Source of the DNA: Deltaproteobacteria bacterium
GTDB taxonomy: Bacteria > Myxococcota_A > UBA9042 > PHBI01
Direction of reading: 5' to 3'
DNA length: 37,495 nucleotides
Assembly: GCA_006226565.1 (NCBI GenBank)
Contig: SBGO01000531.1
Coordinates: 1 to 37,495 of the forward strand
This document shows positions 15,301-23,600 of this stretch, piece after piece (within the stretch, counting starts at the first letter, position 1; every line of letters starts with the position of its first letter). The translations under genes were made by a program, and so were the position numbers. The notes under the pieces were generated by a model, which did no database searches, was not told where the DNA came from, and saw only the letters and a program-made list of their open reading frames with translations.

Positions 15301-18300
15301 GGAGAAGGTCGCGACCTGCGACGCGCTCAGCGAGATCTCGCGGTGGTAGAAGACGGCGGCGCCGCTCGGGGGCACGGCCGGCGGCGAGCAGCTCGACGCG
15401 ATCACGTCGAAGTCCTGGCCGTCGGTGAAGCCGTCGCAGTCGTTGTCCTTGCCGTCGCAGATCTCGTTGGCGCCGGGGTAGACGGCGGCGTCGTTGGGCT
15501 TGCAGTCGCAGGCGTCGGGGTAGCCGTCGTTGTCGCTGTCCACCTCGGCGAGCGAGAAGTGCAGCGTGAAGTTCTGCAGCGTGCCCGAGGCCGCGCCGTT
15601 GTAGCCGGTGTTGTCGACCACCTGGAGCTTCCAGGTGCCCGTCGGCGCCGACCCGTCGACGCAGCCGGCCAGCGACGTCCCGTCATCGGGCGCGTAGGTC
15701 CCGGTGTAGGGGCTCGAGCCGCTGGCGATCGCCGTCGCCGCCTCGTCGTCGAGGCGCGTGTTGATGAAGTTGGCGTTGCCGCGCTTGTTGATGAGGGTGA
15801 ACCACTTCGCGCCGACCGGGGAGTAGAGCTCGACCGAGAGGTCGCTCGTGCGGCCGTGGGACACGTTGAGGGTCACGTCGAGGTCGAGGGTCTTGCGGCT
15901 GTCGTTGACCGCCGGCGCCGAGCACACCGCGTAGCGCGTCGGGTAGGTGCCGGTGTCGGTGCAGGTGTAGCTGCTGTTGCCGGTGCCGGCGAAGTTGTTG
16001 TCGCCGCCGTCGGGGCAGTAGCGGTCGCTGATGCCCACCGAGCACGCCGCCACCACGTTGACGTCGGCCTCGTCGGTGAAGCCGTCGCCGTCGTTGTCGG
16101 CGCCGTCACAGACCTCGGCCACCGACGGGTCGTTCTCGATGCACCCGATGCCGGGCTGGCCGATCCAGTTGGCGTCGGTCAGCGGCCGCGCGTTCCAGTT
16201 GCGGTAGCAGCTGTCGATGACCAGCGCCGCCGACTTCTGGCCGGTGAGGCTCTGCGAGATCTTCCAGTAGGTGTCGTTGGCGTTCTTCCCGAGGACGTTC
16301 CCGCTCGCGTCGCGGGCGGTGTTCATCACGAAGGGCGCCGGCAGGTTGGCGATCGGGTCGTCGCAGTCGCGCGCGCAGCTCCCCGCGCCGAGCGGGCAGA
16401 TGAAGTTCGCCTCGCGCTGGCAGCTCGCGTTGCAGCCGTCGCCATTCGCGGTGCCGCCGTCGTCACAGGTCTCGCTGCCGAGCACGAGCCCGTCGCCGCA
16501 GATGGGCTGGGTGCAGGTCGCCCCGGTCCAGCCGGTGGAGCACCCGTTGCAGCTCTGGGCCACGCCGGTCGCCTTGTTGCAGGTGACCGCGCCGGGGCAG
16601 TTGTCCGGCGCCACGCAGCCCTTGTCGCAGACGCGCCCCCAGCGGCCGACCACGCAGCCGTCGTCGCACGCCGACGCCTGGCCCGAGGTCTTGTCGCACT
16701 CGATCACGCCGAGGCAGCTCGCGTCCTCGCAGGTGTTGGTGCAGTTCGGGCCCCAGAAGCCGGGCTCGCACGCGGTGCAGCTCGTCGGCTCGCCGGTCGC
16801 CGGGTCGCAGCCGACGGTGCCGATGCAGTGCCCCTGATGGCAGACGCGGTCGCAGCCGAGGCCCCAGAAGCCGTCGTCGCAGCCGTTGCAGCTGGCCGTC
16901 ATGCCGCTGGTCTGGTTGCAGCGCACGGTGCCGGAGCAGTCGCCGGCGTCGCAGGTGTCGAGGCAGGTCTCGCCCCAGTAGCCGGGGTCGCACGCCGGAC
17001 AGCTCGTCGCGACGCCGCTGACCTGATCACACGTCACCGTCCCGTCGCAGTGGCCCTGGGCGCACTCCTGCTCGCAGGTCGGCCCCCAGAAGCCGGGCTC
17101 GCACGCCTGGCAGCTCAGCGGCGTCCCCGCGTCCTTGTAGCAGGTGACGGTGCCGACGCACTCGCCCTGGTCGCAGCTGCGCTTGCAGGTCGTGCCCCAC
17201 CAGCCGGCGTTGCACGCGCTGCAGCTCGTCGCGATCCCCGAGCCCTGCTCGCAGGTCACGGTCCCGATGCACTCGCCCTGGGCGCAGCTGTCCTCGCAGG
17301 TCGGGCCCCAGTAGCCGTCCGCGCACGCGACGCACGCGGTCGCCTCGCCGGTCCCCTGGTCGCACTGCACGTCGCCCACGCAGTTGCCCTGGGGGCACGC
17401 CTGGTCGCAGCTCGGGCCCCACACGCCCGAGTCGCACGACGAGCAGCTGAGCGACGTCCCGGTCAGCTGGTCGCAGTGCACGACGCCCGTGCACGACCCC
17501 TGCTGGCACACGTTGGTGCAGGTCTCGCCCCAGATGCCGGCGTTGCAGCCGGTGCAGCTCACCGGCGCGCCGGTGTCGTGGTCACAGGTCACGACGCCCG
17601 TGCAGTCGCCCTGGTTGCAGACGTTCTGGCAGTAGCTGCCCCAGCGCCCCGGCTCGCACTCGCTGCAGGTCACCGGCGCGCCGTCGATCTGGTCGCAGCT
17701 CGCGTCGCCGACGCAGCCCTCGATCTGGCACGTGTTCTGGCAGGCCGCGCCCCAGGACCCCGGCACGCACTGGGTGCAGCCGAGGGGGTCGCCCGTGGCC
17801 TTGTCGCAGGTCGCCGAGCCGGCGCAGCTCGGGATGGCGCAGGTGTTCTCGCACGCCTGGCCCCAGTTGCCGGACTTGCACTGGTTGCAGGAGGTCGCGG
17901 TGCCCTCGACCTGGTCGCAGGTCACGACGCCCACGCAGGTGCTGCTCGAGCACGTCTTGTCGCAGATTGCGCCCCACTTCCCGGCGGCGCACTCGCTGCA
18001 CGAGACGGCCGCCCCGTCGGTCTGGTTGCAGCGCGCGTCGCCCAGGCAGTTCGGGATGACGCAGGCGTCCTGGCAGGTCGGGCCGGCCCAGCCGACCGCG
18101 CACTCGCTGCACGACAGCGGCACGCCGCTGTTCTGGTTGCAGGTCGCGACGCCGGCGCAGTTCTCCAGCGTGCAGGCGTTCTGGCAGGTGACGCCGTACC
18201 ACCCGGCCGCGCAGCCGCCGCAGGTCAGCGGCTCGCCCGTGCTCTTCGAGCAGGTCAGCGAGCCCACGCAGTTCGACGGCGCGATGCACGCCGCCGAGCA

Positions 18301-19653
18301 CGTGCCGCCCCACCAGCCCTGCTTGCAGGTCGCGCAGCTCACCGTCGTGCCGGTCGCCTGGGCGCAGGTGATCTCGCCCTGGCAGTGGTTGGCGACGCAC
18401 GGGTCGGTGCAGTCGTCCCCCCACAGCCCGGCGCTGCATCCGCCCGGACACAGCCGCCCGGCGCTCGAGTCGTCCTGGTCGCAGATGACCGAGCCGAGGC
18501 AGTCGCCCTGGGGGCACTGCGAGGTACAGTCGACGCCGGTCCAGCCGGGCAGGCAGCGGTCACAGGAGACCGTGGCGCCCGTGTCCTGGTCGCAGCTGAT
18601 GCCCTCGGCGGTCGTCGGGTCGCAGGTGTTGGACGTGCACGGCAGGTCGCAGGACTCGGTGCGCAGGCCCGGCGTGCAGCCGTCGGGGCAGGTCCGGACC
18701 GAGCCGTCCTGGGCGCACACGACGTTGCCGTTGGCGCAGCCGGTGGCGTCACAGGGCTCCATGCAGTCGTCGCCCATCCAGCCGTTCTCGCACTTGGTGC
18801 AGGTCCGCGCGGTGCCGTCGACCTTGTCGCACATGACGCCGCCGACGCAGTTGCCCTGGTCGCAGGTCTGGGCGCAGCCGAGGCCCCACTTGCCGTCGGT
18901 GCACGCGACGCAGGAGACGCCGTTGCCCTGGAGGCCGGGGTGGCAGGTGCAGGTGTAGCCGCCCTCGGTGTTGGTGCAGTCCGCGTTGTCGTTGCAGTCG
19001 TCGACCTCGGTCGCGCACTCGTCGATGTCCTCTTCGCACGCGAGGCCGTAGTAGCCCTCGACGCACGCGTCGCAGAGGCGGTTCGAGCCGTCGCCGGAGC
19101 AGGTCACGGTGCCGGCCTTGCAGTTGCCGACCTCGCACTCCTCGCTGCAGTCCTGGCCGAAATAGCCGGCCGCGCACACGCAGGCGACGCCGCCCTCCTC
19201 GGTGGGCGTGCAGCTGCCGCCGTTGAGGCACGGGTTCGGGTCGCAGAGGTCGACGCGCTCCTCGCAGGTGACGCCCGTCCAGCCCTCGGCGCAGGCGCAC
19301 GCGAAGGCGTTGATCTCGTCGGTGCACGTCCCGCCGTTGGCGCACGGGTTCGGGTCGCAGTCGTCGATCTCGGCGCAGTCGCCGTTGTCGTCGGGACCGT
19401 AGCCCAGCTCGCAGGTGCAGGTGCCGTTGTCGTCACAGGCCCCGCTGGCGCAGTCGGTCGACTGCACGCAGCCGCCGCCGAAGCCACAGGGCGAGCACTT
19501 CGTCCCGCCGCAATCGACGCCGGTCTCGTCGTGGTCCTGGACGAGGTTGTCGCAGACCGCTCCCTCGCTCTTCGTGGAGCCCGAGCAAGCGGACATGGCG
19601 ACGAGCGCTCCGAGCCCTGCGAACATGACGCTGACGGAAACGAGTCGTGACAC
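12355..19653 (-). CDS. Giant EGF-repeat mosaic lipoprotein (2,432 aa)
   Basis: GTG 19653 is chosen over the track start: GAGGGAGA lies upstream and it begins a lipoprotein signal (VSRLVSVSVMFAGLGALVAMSAC). Domains in order: classical EGF units (~60-170); about 22 tandem EGF-like units of ~37 residues (~171-1050) of the pattern C-x4-C-x-G-x3-C-D...SC-x2-C-x2-G-W-G-x2-C, with one calcium-binding EGF inserted after the first; a DUF4215-type CGDGLVLGSETCDDG motif; a P-domain-like segment (~1254-1369); two MopE-type calcium loops; two TSP3-like DxDxDG segments alternating with jelly-roll-like domains; a block of calcium-binding EGFs (~1800-2026); a LamG domain (~2045-2257, DGDWHHVAMVLD); and a C-terminal beta domain. 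Expected to be cell-surface, calcium-stabilised and adhesive. No enzyme motif was seen. Confidence 0.9.
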   Translation of the reverse strand: MSRLVSVSVMFAGLGALVAMSACSGSTKSEGAVCDNLVQDHDETGVDCGGTKCSPCGFGGGCVQSTDCASGACDDNGTCTCELGYGPDDNGDCAEIDDCDPNPCANGGTCTDEINAFACACAEGWTGVTCEERVDLCDPNPCLNGGSCTPTEEGGVACVCAAGYFGQDCSEECEVGNCKAGTVTCSGDGSNRLCDACVEGYYGLACEEDIDECATEVDDCNDNADCTNTEGGYTCTCHPGLQGNGVSCVACTDGKWGLGCAQTCDQGNCVGGVMCDKVDGTARTCTKCENGWMGDDCMEPCDATGCANGNVVCAQDGSVRTCPDGCTPGLRTESCDLPCTSNTCDPTTAEGISCDQDTGATVSCDRCLPGWTGVDCTSQCPQGDCLGSVICDQDDSSAGRLCPGGCSAGLWGDDCTDPCVANHCQGEITCAQATGTTVSCATCKQGWWGGTCSAACIAPSNCVGSLTCSKSTGEPLTCGGCAAGWYGVTCQNACTLENCAGVATCNQNSGVPLSCSECAVGWAGPTCQDACVIPNCLGDARCNQTDGAAVSCSECAAGKWGAICDKTCSSSTCVGVVTCDQVEGTATSCNQCKSGNWGQACENTCAIPSCAGSATCDKATGDPLGCTQCVPGSWGAACQNTCQIEGCVGDASCDQIDGAPVTCSECEPGRWGSYCQNVCNQGDCTGVVTCDHDTGAPVSCTGCNAGIWGETCTNVCQQGSCTGVVHCDQLTGTSLSCSSCDSGVWGPSCDQACPQGNCVGDVQCDQGTGEATACVACADGYWGPTCEDSCAQGECIGTVTCEQGSGIATSCSACNAGWWGTTCKRSCDQGECVGTVTCYKDAGTPLSCQACEPGFWGPTCEQECAQGHCDGTVTCDQVSGVATSCPACDPGYWGETCLDTCDAGDCSGTVRCNQTSGMTASCNGCDDGFWGLGCDRVCHQGHCIGTVGCDPATGEPTSCTACEPGFWGPNCTNTCEDASCLGVIECDKTSGQASACDDGCVVGRWGRVCDKGCVAPDNCPGAVTCNKATGVAQSCNGCSTGWTGATCTQPICGDGLVLGSETCDDGGTANGDGCNASCQREANFICPLGAGSCARDCDDPIANLPAPFVMNTARDASGNVLGKNANDTYWKISQSLTGQKSAALVIDSCYRNWNARPLTDANWIGQPGIGCIENDPSVAEVCDGADNDGDGFTDEADVNVVAACSVGISDRYCPDGGDNNFAGTGNSSYTCTDTGTYPTRYAVCSAPAVNDSRKTLDLDVTLNVSHGRTSDLSVELYSPVGAKWFTLINKRGNANFINTRLDDEAATAIASGSSPYTGTYAPDDGTSLAGCVDGSAPTGTWKLQVVDNTGYNGAASGTLQNFTLHFSLAEVDSDNDGYPDACDCKPNDAAVYPGANEICDGKDNDCDGFTDGQDFDVIASSCSPPAVPPSGAAVFYHREISLSASQVATFSASFSAFTSSQVVEVYLNGQPLGERGPAYDLTKSLDFTVDSGWVAGTNTITFAVRKTAEADDPAALIVNGWGAADSDGDGVIDAVDACPSTRSGEVVGERGCMIQCGLCFDDAPGADTDSGCSAQKPVCNPAAVVGTNPTVPSLSTGVNASDVVLSPGASDPAWKTGSTLQSASAAADVTAACHPSTVQSWHEAGWLAPSGKACGGWGTTANVYFERSFSLQQADVASFRVDASGFVDGTLAAVYVNGSAQNVSLSPSGADGRIAFTLSSGFRSGNNIVSFAVKQGANTTPGGLMMRLVGHADRDNDGAWNRYDRCAGTTGGTTVDLAGCAISCAGGCTVSPCQFGGTCAELPSGYVCDCGATGHTGDNCETPICNPTCDSDATCSGASGTATCVCNSGYAGTGVNCTNVDECASGTHNCGAHSSCADTIGGFACTCNAGWTGDGHTCTDVNECTNGQALCSSDANCANTAGSYTCTCKPGYSGDGRLCVDNDECATASNTCDRNAVCTNTAGSYTCACNDGFSGTGSSCASNACSSNPCVNGGSCSGDATPDGFTCTCGGGFGGTTCSDDDDECAPNPCGASACHDLRASTATTCALVPQGAAAWWPGDVDGADEIGGATLELVAGATVDSGIVDGALSFHGGDDAATVSVPSSALNPGAGSFGVELWVRAAEGSEGSEVLVSRDDYDSSPAARERWSMTLVGGADDGEIEYAVQDGAGTSVVFIGSATIRDGDWHHVAMVLDRYDGAVYGYVDGALDGTGSAVGLDVVAPLAPVVVGAGLHGDVDELSIYTAAIHPMDVASIDAAGESGKCLTGTYWCNAGGCPATPGSIPVSSGAPIAISQVRFMAGSDSVALRNVTGGTLNPNGWMVCAGTLCGQLGGASISSGGTAAYVLPFTVGRIGELAIYEGAVANASAMVGYVAWGADPADDTLQNAAVGEGLWSVGDFVTVTYGHDAIVATGTASVTSSSGYVSVEPLCTAN
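16500..19140 (-). repeat. Tandem array encoding ~22 EGF-like units
   Basis: About 110-base coding repeats, seen on the plus strand as recurrent TCGCAG / GTTGCAG / GCAGCT words. The units are divergent in protein sequence (for example CNQGDCTGVVTC, CAQGECIGTVTC, CHQGHCIGTVGC), but neighbours at 16800-17600 are the most alike, suggesting more recent expansion there. Confidence 0.85.
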
Positions 19654-19834
19654 GGTCTTCTCCCTCGGGTGGCCCCGAGTTGGCTGGTCGTCGGCCTGGC
19701 CGCGGTGGGCGCGAGGCTCGCAGACTACCACACGCAATCGCTCAGAACATGCCGAAACACGCGCCGCTGCGCAACGCACAAGGCGCCCAGCGCGACCCCG
19801 AGCCGCACCGCGATGCCCGAAACCGGCCCCCGGG
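19654..19834. other. Intergenic region before the giant EGF gene
   Basis: This 181-base gap holds a short CTCGGG/CCCGAG hairpin (19664-19679) directly upstream of the ribosome-binding site of the giant gene. No convincing -35/-10 pair was found. DUF190 lies upstream on the same strand, so read-through is possible. Confidence 0.4.
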
Positions 19835-20191
19835 TCAGCGCCGGCGATCCGCCGCGCCCGCCGGGGCGTAGCGCAGGACTCGGACCTTCTCGGTCGTCAC
19901 CAGCCCCTCGATGTCCATCTCGTCGAGGATCCCGGTCAGCCGCTCGACGCGCTCCGGGGTATCGACGACCTCGATGACGACGGGCAGATCCTCGGACATG
20001 CGCAGGATGTGCGTGGTGTGGAGCACGCTGCGCGCGCCGAAGCCCGCGACCCCGTGGAAGACCGTGGCGCCCGCGAAGCCCTCGCGTCGGAGGCGCTCCA
20101 CGAGGGCCAGGGAGAGCGGCTGGTGGTGCCAGCGGTCGCCCTCGCCGATGAAGATCCGGACCAGGACCTGCTCACCATCCAGGACGCGCAT
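19835..20191 (-). CDS. DUF190 (PII-like) protein
   Basis: 118 residues; ATG 20191 with a GAGGAG site 10 bases upstream. The pattern VLVRIFIGEGDRWHHQPLSLALVERLRREGFAGATVFHGVAGFG, then LPVVIEVVDTPERVERLTGILDEM, is diagnostic of DUF190, a ferredoxin-like fold related to PII signalling proteins. DUF190 genes are regularly found next to crcB, as here (33 bases downstream of it), so a regulatory role in fluoride export is likely though the ligand is unknown. The Arg-rich end (AADRRR) has no obvious function. Confidence 0.93.
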   Translation of the reverse strand: MRVLDGEQVLVRIFIGEGDRWHHQPLSLALVERLRREGFAGATVFHGVAGFGARSVLHTTHILRMSEDLPVVIEVVDTPERVERLTGILDEMDIEGLVTTEKVRVLRYAPAGAADRRR

Positions 20192-20224
20192 GAGAGCGTG
20201 CTCCTCGGGCCCTCCCGGGCCCCG

Positions 20225-20611
20225 TCACGCCGCGCCGACGACCCACCGCCCGACCGCGAAGCCGAGGAAGCTCGCCGCGAGGCACACCGTCAGGGTAACG
20301 CCGATGTTCAGCGCCGCCGAGCCCCAGGCGCCCTGCTGCATGAGGCGCAGGGTCTCGTAGCTGAAGGTCGAGTAGGTCGTGAAGCCGCCCATCGCGCCCG
20401 TCGTGACCGCCAAGCGCACGGTCGGCGACATCAGCTCGGTCTCGGTCCCGACGACCATCAGGACGCCCAGGACGAACGAGCCGATCACGTTCACCGACAG
20501 GGTGCCGTAGGGGAAGCTCGGCCCCGCCGCGCGCTGCACCCAGCCGGCGAGCAGGTAGCGGAGCCCGGTACCGACGGCGCCGCCGAGGCTGATCCAGAGT
20601 AATCGTGCCAT
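20225..20611 (-). CDS. crcB: Fluoride channel CrcB/FluC
   Basis: 128 residues from ATG 20611 (MARLLWISLGG); the track's GTG 20623 would add four residues, and GGGAGAGG lies between them, so either is possible. Four transmembrane helices with the family motifs GGAVGTGLRYLL, TLSVNVIGSFVLG and GAMGGFTTYSTFSYE, the last holding the pore-lining Phe and Thr/Ser box and the central sodium site. It works as a dual-topology dimer that exports fluoride. A single full-length gene is present. It starts 30 bases after the MopE-2 stop and is followed by DUF190. No fluoride riboswitch consensus was found upstream. Confidence 0.95.
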   Translation of the reverse strand: MARLLWISLGGAVGTGLRYLLAGWVQRAAGPSFPYGTLSVNVIGSFVLGVLMVVGTETELMSPTVRLAVTTGAMGGFTTYSTFSYETLRLMQQGAWGSAALNIGVTLTVCLAASFLGFAVGRWVVGAA

Positions 20612-20641
20612 CCCCTCTCCCACCCGCGCCGCGGGACTCGC

Positions 20642-23600
20642 TCACGGCGCCAGGTAGTACACCCAGCCGGCGTCGTCGCCAAAGATGACGCCGCCCGGGA
20701 CCAGCGCGGCCTCCGAGTCCACCCCGCTCGTCCCGGTGTCGTAGCGCCAGCGCTGGGTCCCGTTCGCGTTCACGGCGTAGAAGTGGCCGTTGTCGTCGCC
20801 GATGTAGACGACGCCGTCCTTGTCGATGATGGGGACGCCGTTGCGCGACTGGTCCTTGGTCATCGAGAAGGTCCACTCGCCGCCGAGGTCGGTGCCGCGG
20901 AAGCTGCGGAGCCCGCTCGCGCCGTTGGCGTTGGTCAGCACGTGGTCCCGGCCGTCCGCGCCGCGCCAGACCGAGACGTGGGCGTCGACGTCGCCGCCGG
21001 CGTTGGCGCTGTGCGTGTCGTCGCCGTAGGCGCCGTAGTCGATGACGCGGTGCACGTAGTTGCCGAAGGACTGGAAGATGACGCCGTCCTCGGTGATCGC
21101 GACCGAGGCGTCGACGTCGCGGTCGGCGACGACGAAGGTCCAGGCGACGATCCCGCTCGGCTCGACCGCGAAGAGCGCGTGGTTCGAGCAGCCGAAGTAG
21201 ATGCGCCCGGTGGTCGGGCTCATCCCGACGTGGGCCGGGACGTACTGGAGGTTCGGCACGGCGATGGACCAGCGCACGTTCCCGCCGGGGTCGACGGCGT
21301 AGGCGCGGGCGTAGCCGACGGTGTAGCTCGTCCCGTCCTCGCCGACGAGCGGGGCGCCGGTGATGTTGTCGCTGGCCGCGCCCTGGAAGGCCGTGTGCCA
21401 GAGCAGCGCGCCGTCGGGCCCGAAGAGCGCGAGGCCGTTTCCGACGGGGACCACGATGGTGCCGCCCTCGCGCAGCGTCGGGCTGGCGCCGCCGCTCATC
21501 GCCGCCGGCATCGTCGTCTGCCAGACCGTCGCGCCGTCGCTCGGCCGGAGCTTGTAGAGGACGTTCTGCACCGCGATGATCACGTCGCCCGCGGTGTCGA
21601 CCGTGGCCGAGGTGGTGATCTCGGCCGTCGTCGTGAGCCGCCGCTTCCAGCGCAGGTGGTTGCTGGTCGGTCCCGCGAGCGTCTTGGCGTGGCCGCTCCG
21701 GCGGGCGTCGTACTTGGCCGTCGGCCAGCCGCCGACCTGCATCCCGCAGCCCTCGTCCCAGAGGCCGTCGCAGTCGTCGTCGAGGGCGTTGCAGACCTCG
21801 ACCTCGCCGGGGTTGACGATCTCGGTCTGGTCGTCGCAGTCGCCGCCGACGGTGGCCGTGAAGTCGCCGGTCGGGCCGCACAGGCAGGTCCGCGTCAGCG
21901 TCACGCCGAACTCGTCGCCGTCGATGTCCTCGTAGAGGTCGACGCAGCCCTCGGCGTTCGCCTCGTCGGTGGCCCCGTCGCAGTCCTCGTCCTTGCCGTC
22001 GCCGCCGCAGCGCTCGGGGAGCGCCGGGTTGCGCGCCGGGTCGTCGTCGTCGCAGTCGACCGCCTGGGTCCCGCGCCACAAGCCCTCGGCGCCGCACAGG
22101 CAGCGCGCGTCGCCGACGCCCCAGCGGTCGCCGTCGACGTCGGTGTAGAACGGCTGGCAGCCGACCGCGTCCTCCTCGTCGACCGCGTCGTCGCAGTCGT
22201 CGTCGGTCCCGTTGCAGAACTCGGCCGAGGCCGGCGAGATGAGCGGCGCGGAGTCGTTGCAGTCGCCGCCGGTCTGGGTGTCGTAGGCCCCGCTGGCCGC
22301 GCACAGGCAGCGGAGCTCGTCGTCGTCGCCGTAGCCGTCGCCGTCGAGGTCGCGCAGCCACGGCGCGCAGCCGCCCGCGCCCTCCTCGTCGGTCTGCCCG
22401 TTGCAGTCGTCGTCGAGGCCGTTGCAGCGCTCGGGCTCGCCGGGCGAGATGAGCGGCGCCCCGTCGTCGCAGTCGCCGGCGGCCAGCCCGCGGTAGTAGC
22501 CGTCGGCCTGGCAGAGGCAGCGGTAGTCGCCGTCGACGCCGAAGCCGTCGCCGTCCTCGTCGTGCCAGCGGAGCGCGCAGCCGAAGGCGTTGACCTCGTC
22601 GGTGGCGCTGTCGCAGTCGTCGTCGACGCCGTTGCAGACCTCGGACACGCCGGGGTTGGCGTCGGCCCGCGCGTCGTCGCAGTCGCCCGAGATGGTCGCC
22701 GTGTAGAAGCCGGCCGGGCCGCACAGGCAGCGCGAGTCGCTCGCGTCGCCCCAGGTGTCGCCGTCCTGGTCGCGGTAGAAGGTCACGCAGCCGTCGGTCC
22801 CGGGGTCGTCGACGACGCCGCTGCAGTCGTCGTCCTTGCCGTTGCAGGTCTCGAGCACGGTCGGGCGGATCTGCGGGTCGGCGTCGTTGCAGTCGCCGGG
22901 GGTCACGGTCGTGAAGGGGACGGTCGGCGCGCACAGGCACAGCGCGTCGCCGGCGACGCCGAAGCCGTCCTGGTCGGAGTCGCGCAGATAGGTCTGGCAG
23001 CCGTCGCTCCCCGCCGGGTCGGTCACGCCGTCGCAGTCGTCGTCGACGTCGTTGCAGAGCTCGGTGGCGCCGGCGTGGAGGTCGGCGTTCCCTTCGTCGC
23101 AGTCGCCGCCGATGGGGGCCGTCCAGGGGGCGGTCGGCGCGCACAGGCAGCGCTGGTCGCTGAACACGCCGACGCCGTCGTGGTCGGCGTCGGCGTAGTA
23201 GACCACGCACCCCTCGGCGCCCTGCTCGTCGGTCTCACCGTCGCAGTCGTCGTCGACCCCGTCGTTGCAGAGCTCGCGCGCGAAGGGGTGGGTCGTCTCG
23301 ACGGCGTCGTCGCAGTCGCCGGCGTTGGCCGCCCGGTACAGCCCGTCCGGGCCGCAGAGGCACGCGCTGTCCTCGGGCAGGCCCCAGTTGTCCCCGTCGG
23401 CGTCGTAGTAGAACGGCGTGCAGGTCGCCTCGACGCCCTCGTCGGTGTCGCCGTTGCAGTCGTCGTCCTTCTGATTGCAGACCTCGACCGCGTTCGGGTG
23501 GATGAAGGGGCTCGTGTCGTCGCAGTCGTCGGCGTTGGCGGCGACGTACGGCACGGTCGGCGCGCACAGGCACGCCGTCTCGCCAGCGACCCCGTAGCTG

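Noticed and set aside
12439-19650. 2,403-aa open frame on the plus strand opposite the giant EGF gene
   Set aside because: It is the antisense of a repeat-rich GC-rich gene. The translation is a low-complexity mixture of A, V, R, G and D with no domain, and the minus strand has a signal peptide and clear domains.
20612-20641. Fluoride riboswitch before crcB
   Set aside because: The gap to the previous stop is only 30 bases, too short for the riboswitch, and no matching consensus was seen.
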